64,000 nucleotides of DNA from Nepenthes gracilis (GCA_033239525.1 BSYO01000009.1:18125299-18189298); one strand, 5' to 3'. Counted from the stretch's first letter, positions 26,487-39,408 are shown. Translations and numbers: made by a program. Notes: generated by a model not told the origin, from the letters alone.

Positions 26487-29400
26487 CTGTTACCAACACA
26501 TTGATACAACTTAATCTTTGATACTTCTTTTGTTTGTTTTTGCTTAGCTTTGTTGATGGAGAAGGGTTCAATGGACCTTGCTTAATTATGGTTTAGAGTT
26601 TTAATTATTTATCATCATGTTAGAAGTATAATGTCATACAAAGGTCCACATATTGAAATAGATTTTATGGTATCGTATAAATGTGTTAAATATGTATTAT
26701 TGTGATACTAAAATATGGCACTTATTAAGGTATTATGTCTGATGTGCCGTGTTATTAGTTTATTTAATAGATAATGACATAATTATTAATCATGATGTAT
26801 TAATACGTACTGAATTATACTCATATATTGACATTAACATAGATCCACAACATAACAAGGACACAGAAACAAGAGTGCAAATGGACCATACAAGTTTCTC
26901 TCAATGAAGAGGTTCATTTACTCAACGATTATAAATAAATATTAAGTAGATATTTATAAAAATTATATTAAATAATTAAAAGATTATAGAATTTTTATAA
27001 TTTATTTATCTAAGTTTTAATGTGACTAACATGACTCCATAATTTCATTCTCAAACAGAAACACACACTGTTACTTAAAAATGTAAAGTAAAATAAAATA
27101 AAATAAAAATTTTGACTTGATCTTCAGCAACAATCAATCATTCATTCCGTTTGGGCCGCGGCTTGAAGATCAACCCACGTAATATTTGGGCTTAAATTGT
27201 TTAACAAGTTATATATACATTGATTGGTTTGATTTAATTAAATAAATACTACAATTTTACAAGAAATTTTTTAATTACATTATATTTTTATGTAATTATT
27301 TTTAAAAAAATATTTTTAAATGCTCTTTTCAATATAGATGTTATATTTTTTAGAAAACATTTTATACTTCTACATAATTTTTTTTACACAAACATAAATT
27401 ATCAAAAATAAACACTTAAAAATAATATATTTATAGATATAGGTCTGATTTTAATTGTGGGTGGGCACGCTAATACTTTTGACGGGCACACTAATGATCA
27501 TAATTGTTTATCTAAATTTGTTCTAATAATGAATTAAATGAGACCAGAAAATTGCATCTTTTAAAATAATAGTGCTAATTAATTGTTATTATTCTTAATT
27601 AAGATTAAAATGGTATTATTATTGGTTAATATTAAAAATTTATTATTATTATTGTAATAGTTAAGTATAAAAATAGTATATAGTTAAAGTACATTAATCA
27701 TTCTTATTAGACTATAAAATAACGACAATAATTTACCTTTATCTTATTTTAAAAAATATTAATAATAATATTATTATTAAAAAAATTAATTTAACAATAT
27801 CAACTAATTAATTTAATTAATAATTATTATTATATTATTTTTTAAAAAAATTAATTTAACAATATCAACGAATTAATTTAACAGTCAAATCAAATAGCTT
27901 CTAATGAAACGAATTCGAACGCAACTGCGCGCCTGACTCAATGTGTACGGACCACAGAGATGTGGGCCTCACTTCTTAAAAAAACAATTTTTTAAAATTT
28001 ATATTATTTATTTTTAAATAAAAATTTATAATTTAATAATTATTTTTGAAATTTTTAAAAATTATTTAAATTATAGTAATTTATTTTAAAATAAATAATT
28101 TAATTTTAAAAAATAATTCTTTATATCTCTTTAAAAAATAAAACTCCTTTAATATATTAAGGTCTATTATACAAATTTTGTAATTAAAAAAATTAATAAC
28201 TTAATTAATTTTAATCATAATTTAAAATAAATTATTATTTTTAATTATTTTAAAAATTTTAAATTTAATTTTTTATAATTAATAAATTAAAATCAACGGT
28301 TGAAATTTAATGTTGAAATTAAAAGGTTGAAGGTCTCCATCTCTTAAAATAAATTTGCAGCACTCTAAAATTTAATTAAGAGGCTATATCTTTATAAGAA
28401 CTATAACTTATTTTTTTTAAAAAAATATTTTAAAATAAATAATTATAATTTATTAATTAAAAATAAAAATAATTATTTTTATAAGTAAGTGTCCCACCTT
28501 TTTATCAATATTCTCCTCAATTTATTAGTTTGGCAATTTAAAAATAATTAAAAAGACACCTCATAAATATTATATAAATTTATTAATAAAGATAAATAAA
28601 ATACTATATTATTTAAAAAATTTAAAATCACCTAAAAATTATACCATTTGGACTTAACTTTTTACCACCACTCCAAATAGTACGCTAGTGATAGCGACCA
28701 ATTGGAGATGCTACTTCCTATCTTGCCAATTTAAAGGATCGAATTGTACCTTCAACTAAAATCGACTATTTAAATTGGTCATAATTTTTTTAATTTATAA
28801 TATAAATAAATTTAAATGATTAATTTTAACTGAGAGTGTAATCTGACTGTGCAAATTCGCAAAGTAAGATTCCTAGACTCGTAATTGCACCTTTGTGATC
28901 ACTGTTATGAGGGCAAAATACAATTAATCTGAAAGTTTATAATTAAGCATACGATTAATTAGTTATTAATCTTTTAGAGTTGAAATTTCTATCCATTAAT
29001 ATATGGAATGTCACCTACAATGAAATACTAATTTAATATTTGATTATTGTAAATGTCTATCATTATAATCTATATATTTTATAATATATAACATTTTAAT
29101 ACACCATAAAAAATAAATACCGCTATATACAATGACATAAATGAAGAGTGAAAATAGCCCTTTTATATTATAGGAGAGAGTTAGGTGCAAAACTTGGGTG
29201 GACCCACAACATATATTGCAAGGGACCATAGTATATTTATTATGTCAGTAATAATTTTAAATAAAATTAAAATAAAATAAAATTTATTGTCCGATAAAAA
29301 TTTATAAATGTAACAATTAAAATAGATGGGTTAATAAAAAATATGTTCAATCTTAAATTGTTATATTTTAACACCAAATAGTCTTTCATCAAATTAATAG

Positions 29401-31065
29401 TCGTAGTGACGCTTTGAATTGTTCTTTTAAAAATTAAGTTTAACTTTTCCAGATAAAATAAGTTATAAATGCGAGTGTAGCCCGCTGATTTATTGTTTTG
29501 TTATAGTTATAATTGTTATTTTTTTTTTATTTTTTTTAATGAAAATGAACTTTACAAACTTTAAAGAATTCTATAACAAAGCTTCGACCGTATGAATTGC
29601 TTTGTAAACTTTATTTTTTCTTCTTAAAAGTTGGATTCAGTTCACATTTTTCGGTTTAAGGTTGAATGCCACAATGTAAATTCAACTGATTCTTACTAAA
29701 TAAATCCTCTATAATATATTAAATGGGTGCGGCCAAAAATAAATTGACCTAATACTCAAATTGTCAAGAGGCCTAAATGCTAACGGTCCAATAGAAATAG
29801 CTTAATATCGGTCAAGTTTTAGTGTTCGAATATAATAATTAAGGAATATAATCTAAACAGACAAATATTAAAAATTTATAATGAACTATTTAATAGCCGG
29901 GTATAAATAGCAGTTGAGTCAATCTAATAGTTGGTAGTTAGGTAGTCTTGTCATTGAATTGAGGTGGTCACTATACATGTAAGTAATATCCCTTACAGCT
30001 TATCCGAAACGATATTATATACACATATTGATTTCAAGCGTCAACTAATCAAACAGCGTCTTTTATTATAAATAAACCATCTACCCTTGAGAAAAGGGCA
30101 CAACAAAATGAAAGGAGAAGAAAAAAAAAAAAAAAGTCACTTAGCCAAATGAGTATACAAAAAGGAATATTATCCTCCATACATACACTCATCATCATTA
30201 TCTCAAAATTATTGCATCCATTTTTTTTTATATCTTTCATATCTGAATAAAAAAATTACTGATTTAAGTATCAAAAAATATATTAAAAGATAAATCTCAT
30301 ATATTTATTACATTAAATTTATTTAATTGTGGTATACAAATTTTAGATTTAGAGTTATGAAAATTAAACTTAAATTGTTTAAAAGTTCAAGCATGATAAG
30401 ATAGTTGCCTAATTCATATATTAATTTAGATTGTTAGAATGTATCAATATTAAACTTTGAGTACAGATAATAAATAAAATAAATATTTTTAGATATTATA
30501 TAAAAATAATTATACAAAAAACACATGATATTGGAAATAAAAATGGCATGAAACCTCAAAGTCACCACGTCCACTCATAAAAATGAAGGATCTCATTTTC
30601 CATACCTTAGTTACACAATTTTAAATAAATAATTATAATTTAATTATTAATAAAAAATAAAAAATCAATCAAAATAAAATTATTTTAAATACTTAGATTA
30701 TAATATTTATGTATTTAAAAATACACAATCATAATAAAATAGATAAGTATTTTTATTTCTTTAAAGCATAATACTCACTTCATCCTTTCAGTCAGCAAGA
30801 CTCAAAATACAAAACCGCATGTTAGAAATTGAAAGAATTACCACTTGGTCGGTTACTCCTAATCAAGTGATGTTACGTTCAAAATAACAACAGTAAAAAT
30901 AATTTGCCCAAAGTTTATTTACAGCTTTTTTATGGACTTCTATTTCCATTATTTTTGTTACGTGGCTTTGTTTATTAGGTTGGATTATTTTAACCTAATC
31001 AACTATTTTTTGTATGATATAAAAATAATTATGTAAACAATAATTTGAATTTATGAAATTCATTT
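26487..31065. other. LINE tail, then AT-rich intergenic region upstream of the TRM-like gene
   Basis: About 26487-26640 probably continues the LINE 3' end. From there to 31065 the sequence is very AT-rich with homopolymer and AT-repeat stretches and no supportable gene. At 27781-27880 a block with AAAAAATTAATTTAACAATATCAAC occurs twice in near tandem. A TATAAATAG lies at 29902-29910 but no gene follows it. Confidence 0.5.
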
Positions 31066-31419
31066 TCATTTAAAAAAAAAAAAAAAAAAAAGAAGACTGA
31101 TCACGTCCTTCACCGGAAGCCTGACGGAATCAATTTGTTGAGAAATTAAATTTTGACTAAAAAATATTCGAAGGTGTTTCATTCTTTCCATTCCGAAAGA
31201 ACTTCTCAGTGGACAGGAATCCATCGGAGAAATACAAAAAGCACACAAGCGTCCAAAAATTCGCAGGCAGATAGAACATCGCTTCCAATTTTTAAATTCT
31301 TCAGATTTTGAATCTGCAAGTCTACTCATTCTCCCTCTATCCGTCTCTTTCGTCCTCTTTTTCACTGTTTTCATTTAAAAAGACATATTTTTCATAGCTC
31401 TGATCTGTCTCTCTTCCGG

Positions 31420-31427
31420 TATATATC
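31420..31427 (+). promoter_or_regulatory. Candidate TATA box of the TRM27/28-like gene
   Basis: TATATATC lies 127 bp before the start codon at 31554. The leader between them is pyrimidine-rich with several CCTCC and CCCCC runs, usual for a plant 5' UTR. This implies a leader of roughly 90-100 nt. It is a pattern match only. Confidence 0.5.
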
Positions 31428-31553
31428 AGTCCAAAGCACTCGGCCTCCAACCTCCCCCATTTTCATCGCCACTGCTTTCAAAGCCTTCGATCTTTTAACC
31501 CCCAAAAAAAAAGGCTTTCAAAACTGCAGCAGAGGAAGCCATTCCAAATCACA

Positions 31554-34255
31554 ATGTCACGGATGCACTTAAAGGAGTTGCTAAAAGAAGATCAAGAGGC
31601 CTTCCGTCTAAACACTTACATTGCCAGTAAACGCTGTCAGCTCAAAAAGCAATCCCTACCGATAACGCGAACGCAGTCGCAGCTTACAAAGCCAAAGCCC
31701 ACTTCCAACGCATCTGTGACTGCGAATTTCTGCACAAACGCGTGCTTCTTCTCCTTCCACAACTCCCCAGACCTCCGAAACTCGCCGCTTTTCGACCTCT
31801 CGTCGCTGGCGGCGGCCAAAAGCCCATGCCGAGGCTCAGACGCTCTGTTTCTTCACGTCCCTGCTAAGACAGCTGCGCTGCTTCTTGAAGCAGCGATTAG
31901 GATCGAATCCAAGCCCAAAACCAGGATTAAAAGTTCCGGTATAGGGATTTTCGGGTCAATTATTAAGAGGCTAATCCGTCGTGATTGGGCCCGGAAACGT
32001 AGAGTCAGTGAAACAGGAGACGTGGATAGCGCTGCCAAAACTAGGAAATTTGTTTGTGGGAAGAGAGAGAGTACAGATGAAGTTGAAGTTAAAAAGGAGG
32101 AGAAAAGCGGGTCGGAAACGGGCTTTCCAATGTCCCGTAATGGGAGACGGCGCAGCGTTTCGTCGTTGAGCAACAATGAGGACAATACAGCTTTTGATTT
32201 TTCGCAGAGTTCTAGCAGTAACTATAGTGGTGGTAGGTCTGAAGATGATAATAAATTTGAAAAGGTCGATGAGTTTGTCAATGGCGATTTTGCGTTTTGT
32301 CTAAGCCCGTTGAACCCTTTCATTTTCGCACTCTACGAAAGCCCTCACCCCAACAGATCGCCGGTTTTCGCTTCTCCGGCTATGTCCCCTTCTCGCCGGA
32401 AATTTGAGGTTTGTTTTCTATTTTACAGCTTAATATTACTGCCTTCGACTGGTTTGATTTTTTCCCTGAGTATCTGAATTTATCATTTTTGTGGTATTTA
32501 CAGTAAAATTATATACATTAAATTTTACTCCAAATATTGCATTCAAGTAATTTGCGTGAGGGGGAGATTCTCAGTTGAGAAACGGGAGCATTTCATCATG
32601 CGTTCTATATTATTACGCGAGTGAACTCGTGACTCAGCGGACTGACCTTGAAGCTGTTCTATTGTCGGTAGCAGAACCTTGATTCGGCTTCTGTCGCCGG
32701 AGACTTCTTAAAAGACAACGATAACCTCGTTATCTAGTCTAAGCATAAGAAAGTTTCGAAAATCCACAAAAATTTGCAGGGACATTTTGGTCACCGAAGG
32801 CAAATTAGGGCGTTGGAAACAACACCGAGGTAGTTAACAAGTGTACTTTTATTGATCACGTCTCTGCCATTAAGATCTTTAATTCAAGGTCCTGTCTGCG
32901 AATACTAAGTCTAATTTTGCATTTTTGCTACCCAGAAAAAGACATATACTATTTTTGGATTATTTGCTGATCTATTTATTTTTTTACGATAATTAATTAA
33001 TCATTCGGACGACATTTTAATGAATTTGACTTTCAAAACTAAAAGCCTGTTATTATTAAATGATGTTTGAATTATCATCAATATGTTGGGGGATTTCAAG
33101 AATCATTATTATATAATTTAAATTAATTTGGACCAATCACAATAAGATTTCATACCATCACTATGTATTTTTTTTTATTGTTTTAGCAGGGGGAAAAAAA
33201 AACAGTATGTTGGGTTTCTGATGTTTTTAAGAAATCGCTGGTAATTATTAACCAATGCAAACTAAAAATTTGGCTGTCAACTACTTTTTGACAGGAGAAT
33301 TTGAACTATGAACAAGAAGTCACTGTAAAATTCCAAGGAGAAGCCGAGGACGAAGACAAGGAGCAGAACAGCCCATTATCTGTTTTAGATCCTCCATTTG
33401 AAGACGACGAAGGACGTGAGGAAGACGGAAGAGGAGGAGAAGGTGGCAGCCGAGGCGGAGAAGGAGAGGTGGAAGATGGCTATGATCTTAAATGCAGCTA
33501 TGCATCTGAACAAAGTAGGTAACAGTTTTAGATGCAGCAGAAAGACTAATAACTCTTCTGTATTCTGTTTCATGTTTAGTTGTGTTGTCCTTTTCCGACC
33601 TCTTATTTTGTGGGCTCGGTTTCGTTTTCATTTTAATGGCATTCATTATTGAGTTCTCAATTGATTTTTTTCACAGCAATAGGAAAGGTTTTCAAGGGTA
33701 CGAAATGAAAAAAGAAACGATTGTTTTTCTTGGCTTTTGGAATGTTTTTCAGGAGCAAAGCAACAACTACTGCACAAACTATCCCGTTTCGAGAAATTGG
33801 CAAAGTTAGATGCCATTGAACTTGAGAAAAGAATGGCCCAAGATGAGCATGAAAGAGACAATGAATCGCCTGAGCTGGTGGAAGAGGAAGAAGACGACAG
33901 CAACGGTGAACACTATAACGATTCTATCCACGAAAATGTCTTTATTAAATTAGGGTTTTGCAACATGCGAAAGTCCTGTATGAAAAGGCTGATCTCTCAT
34001 CTAATCGCCGAGGAAGAAGGCGGAAAAGAAGATCGGTCGAATGACCGAGAAGCAGTGGTTAAAAGGGTATACAAGAAGATGGAATCATGGGAAGAAGTTG
34101 AATCCGATACAATCGAAATGATCGTCGAGATGGATTTTTCAAGAGGATCCAACAGTTGGAGAAATCCCTCCGAGCTGATCAGAGAGACGGCCATGGAGAT
34201 CGAGTTAGCCATCTTTGCAATATTGGTGGAGGAGATTTTAGAGGAGCCCAATTAA
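31554..34255 (+). CDS. TRM27/TRM28-like protein (TON1-recruiting-motif family), 525 aa, 3 exons
   Basis: Coding exons are 31554-32408, 33295-33514 and 33753-34255. Introns are GT-AG (886 bp, phase 0; 238 bp, phase 1), and the join at Q-R-A restores the conserved reading. The N-terminus reads MHLKELLKEDQEAFRLNTYI (residues 4-23), typical of this subgroup. Then come KTAALLLEAAIRI at about 105-117, GIGIFGSIIKRL at 129-140, a basic and serine-rich middle, FCLSPLNPF near the end of exon 1, SPLSVLDPPFEDDE at about 311-324, YDLKCSYA, and in exon 3 AKQQLLHKLSRFEKLAKLDA followed by an acidic stretch. The last part ends EIELAIFAILVEEILEEPN, like the C-terminal acidic helix of TRM proteins. Family knowledge: TRM proteins recruit TON1 and associate with microtubules and preprophase-band machinery. 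No membrane segment is seen. TRM27 and TRM28 cannot be told apart here. Confidence 0.88.
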
Positions 34256-34756
34256 CCGTTGGAAGTGTGAAAACATTTTAACTGCTCTAAATTGTTTAAT
34301 ATATTTTTTTTTTCTTTTATGACTATTTGAAATAATCGTACAATATTTAACGATATCTAATATAAAAAATGAGATAACACAAAAATAAATTAAGAATGTG
34401 GCTCCCACGATTTGATCATGTTATATTAGATGTTGTTCCGAGTTAATATAAGGTGGAGAATGCATCATGTCTCCGTTACTCCGTATATAACATATCTAAT
34501 ATTTTTGATTAGTAGCTAAATTATATATTATAGCATATTGATGGGTCCAACAACAATAGGCCCAATGAGACTAGATCTATAATACAACATTATTTTTCAA
34601 AAGTGAAGAGTCACATATTACTTTTACAAAATGAATACATACGAGGAACACACTATAAAGCCATGCTCCCACAAACTTGAAAGCACAAGCTCACAGAAGC
34701 TCAACAAGTTCTAATGGGACTTTTCCTCCAAAAAGGGGCTACCTTTCTTCTGGGAG

Positions 34757-36010
34757 GCCTACCTTCCATTGAGTAGTCAACCTCCACTTAGAAGCCAGGA
34801 GGTCTTCAGCCTTCGTCAAGGAAGTCGTCAGCCTCTATCCAGAAGGTCCTCAACCTTCCAACTAGGAGGTCCCCAACCTTCCAGCCTAGAGGTTCTTAAC
34901 CTCCTTCCAGGAGGTCCTCAGCCTTCTAATCAGGAAATCCCCTAGTCTCCCTCCAAGAGGTCCTCAGCCTCCCTCTAGGAGGTCCTCAGCCTTCCATCCA
35001 GGAAGCTCTCAGCCTCCCTCCAGGAGGTCCTCAGCCTTCCGTCCAGGAGGTTCTCGGCCTCAACTTGGAGGTCCCCAACCTTCCAGCTAGGAAGTCTTCA
35101 ACTTCCGTCCAGAAGGCTCTTAACCTTCCAATCAGGAAGTCCTCAACCTACGACCAGGGGGTCATCAATTTTCCATCCAAGAAGCCCTCAGCCTTTATCC
35201 AGGAGGTCTTCAACCTTCCATCCAGTAGATCCTCAACCTCCGTTTAGGAGGTCCTCAGCCTTTTATCCAAGATTTCCTCAACTTCCCTCTAGGAAACTCT
35301 CAACCTTCGTCCCGGAGGTCCTTAGCCATCCATCCAGGAAGCCCTTAGCCTCCCACCAGGAGGTCCTCAGCCGCCATCCAGGAGGTCTTCAACCTTCCAT
35401 ACAGGAATCCCTCAACCTCCCTCGTAAAGGTCCTCAACCTTTCATCCAGGAAGCCCTCAGCCTCCCTCCAGGAGGTCCTCAGCCTCAACTTGGAGGTCTT
35501 CAGCCTCGGTCTAGGAAGTCCTCAGCCTCCGTCCAGGAGGTCCTCAACCTTCCGTCCTGGAGGTCCTCAACCTCTCTCTAGGAGGACCTCAACCTTCCGT
35601 CCAGGAAGCCCTTAACCTTCGTCCAAAAGGTCCTCAGCCTCCATTTAGGAAGCCCTCAACCTCCCTCCAGGAGGTTCTCAACCTCTGTCCAGAAAGTCCT
35701 CATCTTCCATTCAGGAGGTCATCAGCCTTCTATCCAAGAAACCCTCAGCCTCCCTCCAGGAGGTCTTCAGCCTTCCAACCAAGAAGTCCTCAGCCTCCGT
35801 CCGGGAGGTTCTCAACCTTCCAACCAGGAAGTCCTTAGCCTTCCAACTAGGAGGTTCTCCGCTTTCCAATCAGAAAGTCATCAGCCTTCCAATCAGGAGG
35901 TCCTCAGCCTCCGCTTAGGAAGTCCTCAACCTCAGCCTAGAGGTCCTTAGCCTCCCAACCAGGAGACACTTAGCCCTCTGTCCAAAAGGCCCTCAGTCCT
36001 CTTTCAGCAC
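34757..36010 (+). repeat. About 22-bp minisatellite inside the solo LTR
   Basis: Roughly 55 imperfect units of 21-24 bp follow the pattern CCAGGAGGTCCTCAGCCTYC. Variants alternate AGGAGGTCC with AGGAAGTCC or AGGAAGCCC, and CAGCC with CAACC. The sequence is non-coding in character although some frames stay open because of the repeat. There are no unique spacers between units. Confidence 0.9.
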
Positions 36011-36084
36011 GAGGACCCACAGCCCTTTATTCAGTGAATAGGCACTCCATCCTCTTCTTCTAGGGAGCTCAGTCCTCCGACTGA

Positions 36085-36460
36085 TGAGCCGCCCTCCGCG
36101 GGCACACATCTAAGACACCTATCTGTCTGGCGCACCTCTAAGCTGCCCCTCCATGAATGCATCTCCAAAACATCATCCGTAGATGCACTTTTAAGCCACT
36201 CCTCTGCCAGGCGGTGTTCTAAGCCGCTCCTTCACAGGCGCACATCTAAACTGCCTCTCCACGGGTGCACATCTAAGCCACCCCTCTGTTAGGCGCACCT
36301 CTAAGACACCACTCCACGGGTACACCTCTAAGCCGCCCCTCTATTGAGCGCACCTCTAAGTCAGCCCTTCATTGAGCGTACCTCTAAACCGCTCCTCTGT
36401 TGAGTGCACTTCTCAAACCGTCCATCTATTGGGCTCACCTCTAAGACGCCTATCAGTTGT
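36085..36460 (+). repeat. 28-29-bp minisatellite inside the solo LTR
   Basis: About 13 units of the pattern GCGCACCTCTAAGCCGCCCC followed by TCTRTTGR. Period 28-29 bp, measured on the more regular right half. It directly follows the 22-bp array and precedes the TA run. Confidence 0.85.
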
Positions 36461-36481
36461 CACATCCAAACACTCCACCTC

Positions 36482-36502
36482 TATATATATATATATATAT
36501 AT
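36482..36502. repeat. (TA)n microsatellite in the solo LTR
   Basis: A perfect alternating TA run, 21 bp. Its position just before the conserved U5-like motif suggests it contains or replaces the LTR TATA box; that is inference. Confidence 0.85.
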
Positions 36503-36742
36503 GGATTCATCGCATCCTTCTAGTATCTTTCTGTCATCTGAGAAGGATTTTTAACTTGAGCGTCGGAGTGCCAACGGGGGGCTATCTCCCCGTTAGCCTC
36601 TGACCTCTTATTTGTAATTTGTATTGTATAGATTTCAGGTTAATAGCGATGGAGATCGGAGCTGATCAAGATCGACCCGCAGTGAAAGATTTAAAGGCTC
36701 CATAATCCGTACAACAATCAAAACCTAAGACGCAACACATAT

Positions 36743-38396
36743 ATAATATTTAATTTTACTAGTATAGATTTGCTCTTTCATTTATTTTACTAGTTTATTT
36801 GTCATATGTTATATGAAAGTGTCTTTTACTAGTATCTTTATTTGTATCCCAATCTTAATTATTCACAAATAATCATTTATTGTTACCAACATATGAGATT
36901 TAACATTAAGGGAATGAACAATGCAATTTTTTTAAATGAAAATGTAAATATTATTTCTTGTTATATGAAAGTATCACCTCTTTTTAACACACATATAAGA
37001 TAAAATAGTCACAATCATAATAAGATAAATAAAAATTTATAAAGATATAAATAACACATAATTTTATTGATAAAAAAATTTACTAACCAACTAGTTCGAA
37101 ATGAAAGTATTTCAAGCATCCCAATAAATAATTTTTTCCAAATTTAACTTATAATATAGGAAGTAAATATATACTAGACTCCTTAGTTGACTTCTCTCAA
37201 CATGTGACCTTTATCAAACCCTTCAAGCCATGGATTTAAACTTTTTCATGATTCATGGGACCTTTCTTCATTGACTCAAAATTTTAGCTAAAAACAATAC
37301 CCCATTTCTATGTACAAATCACACATCAAAATTTTATAAGATTGTAGGCCAAATAATACATTTTATAAGTTATTTGTAAGAAATTATCGAAAACTTTTGC
37401 AAACACATCTTCAAATTCAAATATAAAACATCTCAAAAAGTTTGTGGCTTTTCCAATATGAATTCTTTCCATGAGCCTTGAAGATCCAAACTACTCTTAA
37501 GGCTCTATCTACATTAGAGAAAGTGAACCATTAAATCTTTCTTGAGTCAAAGTAGTTCAAAAAATATAGATAGTATGGTAAAAAGAAAACAAATTTCTCT
37601 CACAATAATCTTAAACTTATCAATTAAATTTTTATTTTATGATTATCTTATATATCAACTCTAAAATTCTGCAAATTAAGTTCTTGTCTCACGGATATTT
37701 TGTCCAAATAAAGTATTTCACTTAAACGGTCATCAAATGCCAGGCTAAAATCTAATCAAAGAAGTTTTTAATGCATATTAAATATTAGATTATATTAATA
37801 TTTAAAATCTTCAAAGATGATTTAAAATATAAATATTTATCAAAAAAAAAAAAAAGCCAATAGAATGTCCTAATAACGTGTTTATCTAAAGTACACGCAA
37901 TTTGTACATTGTGGTTGACGATTTATTGTGATCAAACAGATTTTCCTAACCGAGTCAAATGATTGCAAAATGAAATCATGAGTGCCAATCATGACTGTTC
38001 ATTTTGTGGCCTAATCCATTCATAAAGTGAAAAACCACATAAGATATCTTTAATGATGAAAAGCAATTAATTTTCGATCTGTTATGAAAAGGATAATTAG
38101 GGATCATAATTCACAGAGTAGGCATCAGAACTATATTAATTAAAATAACTCAAACTATATAGTACATGATCATCTTTTTTTGAATTTAAGAAGATTATTT
38201 GTTCCAGGAAAAGTATATATATGTATACACACAGAGTAAACTATTTCCTTATAATTTTATTAAAAAATTATGAAAAATAAATATAAGTAAAGATATAAAA
38301 CTCATAACATTTACGGGTCTATATTTTTTTCTTGATAATCAAATAAAAAATAATAATATTTAATGTATTTTTTATGTCGGGTTATTAATACAGATT
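36743..38396. other. AT-rich intergenic region
   Basis: No gene, repeat boundary or domain recognised. The sequence is AT-rich with many short stop-bounded frames. Confidence 0.6.
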
Positions 38397-39190
38397 AGGG
38401 AGCCACTCGATCTTTCGTTACAGGTCAAATTAGAGTGTGTTTAGTCTCTATCTCTGTTAACTTGTAACTTGCACACTATAAATTATAAATAAAAGGTCGG
38501 AGGATTGACGAGATCCACTCCATAATTTATTCTTCGATATTCAAATTCAAAAGATTTTTAAGGAAATAGAAAGATATTTAGAGGATGTGAGAGAATATAA
38601 AGTTGCACTTACGTGGAGGATGTGAAAGAATGATTGAGCTCCTATTGTGCGCTCGACAGTGAAACGATTTAGAGAGATGGAGGATTGGACTCAATCGAGT
38701 TGCACACAGCTAGTGACTCACTAGGAACCATTTAGAGAGTGGCTTACTAAGATTTCACTTAGAAAGTGGCTCATTGAAAGTGCACTCGATGAGTGGCTCT
38801 CTAGGAATTGAGAAAGAGAGTATTATCAAGGGAAGAGAGTCTGGCTCTTCCTTTACGCTCTAGGAAGTTAGGGGTTTCCCCTTGGTCCAAAAGGGCTTCC
38901 GAAGGTCTAAATAATGCTCTCCTAATGATGCAAAAAAAAGTGGCTCCTTGCTTTGTCACGGTGATGGATATTTGTCATGTTTCGTGAAGAAAAATTTGGC
39001 ACCAAGGTTTGTGACATATGTCGCATCTAGATTCGTTGGCTATTAAGACGTTGACGAGAGGTCTGTCAGACGTCATCTTGTGATGGTGAGGTGGCGGTGA
39101 ATTGTCATCTTGACTCAGTCGTTAGACTGTTGGGATGATGATTTTAAGTAGCGCCAGTATACACATGCTCTGAGCGCTGCGGGTGCATAT
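38397..39190 (-). mobile_element. Diverged gypsy-type LTR fragment
   Basis: It starts near TTAGGGAGCCACTCGATC and shares with the LTR at 42992-44087 the block TGCACAC-AAGGTCGG-GA-ATCC (38470-38520 against about 43072-43125). It also resembles 46240-46470 and the two sides of the insertion at 57487-63754. It is probably an LTR of the same minus-strand Tat-type group, perhaps the left LTR of the pol remnant to its right. The right boundary and TSD are not resolvable. Confidence 0.5.
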
Positions 39191-39195
39191 TCTGA

Positions 39196-39408
39196 TTACC
39201 CTATTAACTTAGCTGGATTTAATTTCATTTGGTGCTGGCGGAGCACCTCAAATGACTCTTCCAAGTAACGTATGTGGTCGCCAGTGACACTGCTCTTGAC
39301 GAGTATGTCGTCGACGTAGACCTCCACGTTGGAGAAGAAGTGTTTCTCCCTTCGACCGTCGTTGACTGACGTTGCTGCTCCCCGAAAGGAGGTCGTCGCG
39401 TGTGCCAT
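39196..39408 (-). pseudogene. Displaced reverse-transcriptase fragment (Tat lineage)
   Basis: The minus-strand reading contains VEVYVDDILVKS followed by HIRYLEESFEVLRQHQMKLN, the catalytic loop and following helix of a Ty3/gypsy reverse transcriptase. The same region occurs in more damaged form at about 42290-42420, in its expected place upstream of RNase H. The fragment therefore lies on the wrong side of integrase and must come from a rearrangement or a second element. It has no start context and is not functional. Confidence 0.8.

Larger units (their letters stand above)
34539..36737 (+). mobile_element. Solo LTR with internal minisatellites (gypsy, Tat-like ends)
   Basis: A 2199-bp element begins TGATGGGTCC and ends GACGCAACA, flanked by a perfect 5-bp target duplication, CATAT at 34534-34538 and 36738-36742. 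The right end carries AACTTGAGCGTCGGAGTG (36553-36570), then GTTAGCCTCTGACCTC and TTGTATTGTATAG. The same order occurs in the LTRs at 48453-49125 and 52800-53414 and, more diverged, in the Tat-type LTR at 42992-44087 (minus strand). There is no internal domain, so this is a solo LTR. The middle is two tandem arrays (about 34757-36010 and 36085-36460), followed by a TA run that may hold the TATA box. It lies 283 bp after the stop codon of the TRM-like gene. Confidence 0.88.

Noticed and set aside
29902..29910. TATAAATAG as a gene promoter
   Set aside because: No open frame or exon-like sequence follows on the plus strand.
31853..32185. 110-codon minus-strand frame over the TRM-like exon 1
   Set aside because: The plus strand carries conserved family motifs and good splice sites; the antisense frame is a shadow.
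33398..33652. Alternative frame across exon 2 and intron 2 of the TRM-like gene
   Set aside because: Conserved residues YDLKCSYA and the splice join to AKQQLL are only made in the other frame.
34757..36460. CRISPR-like or protein-coding repeat array
   Set aside because: Units abut without unique spacers and vary in length; frames stay open only by composition. It is a minisatellite in a solo LTR of a plant genome.
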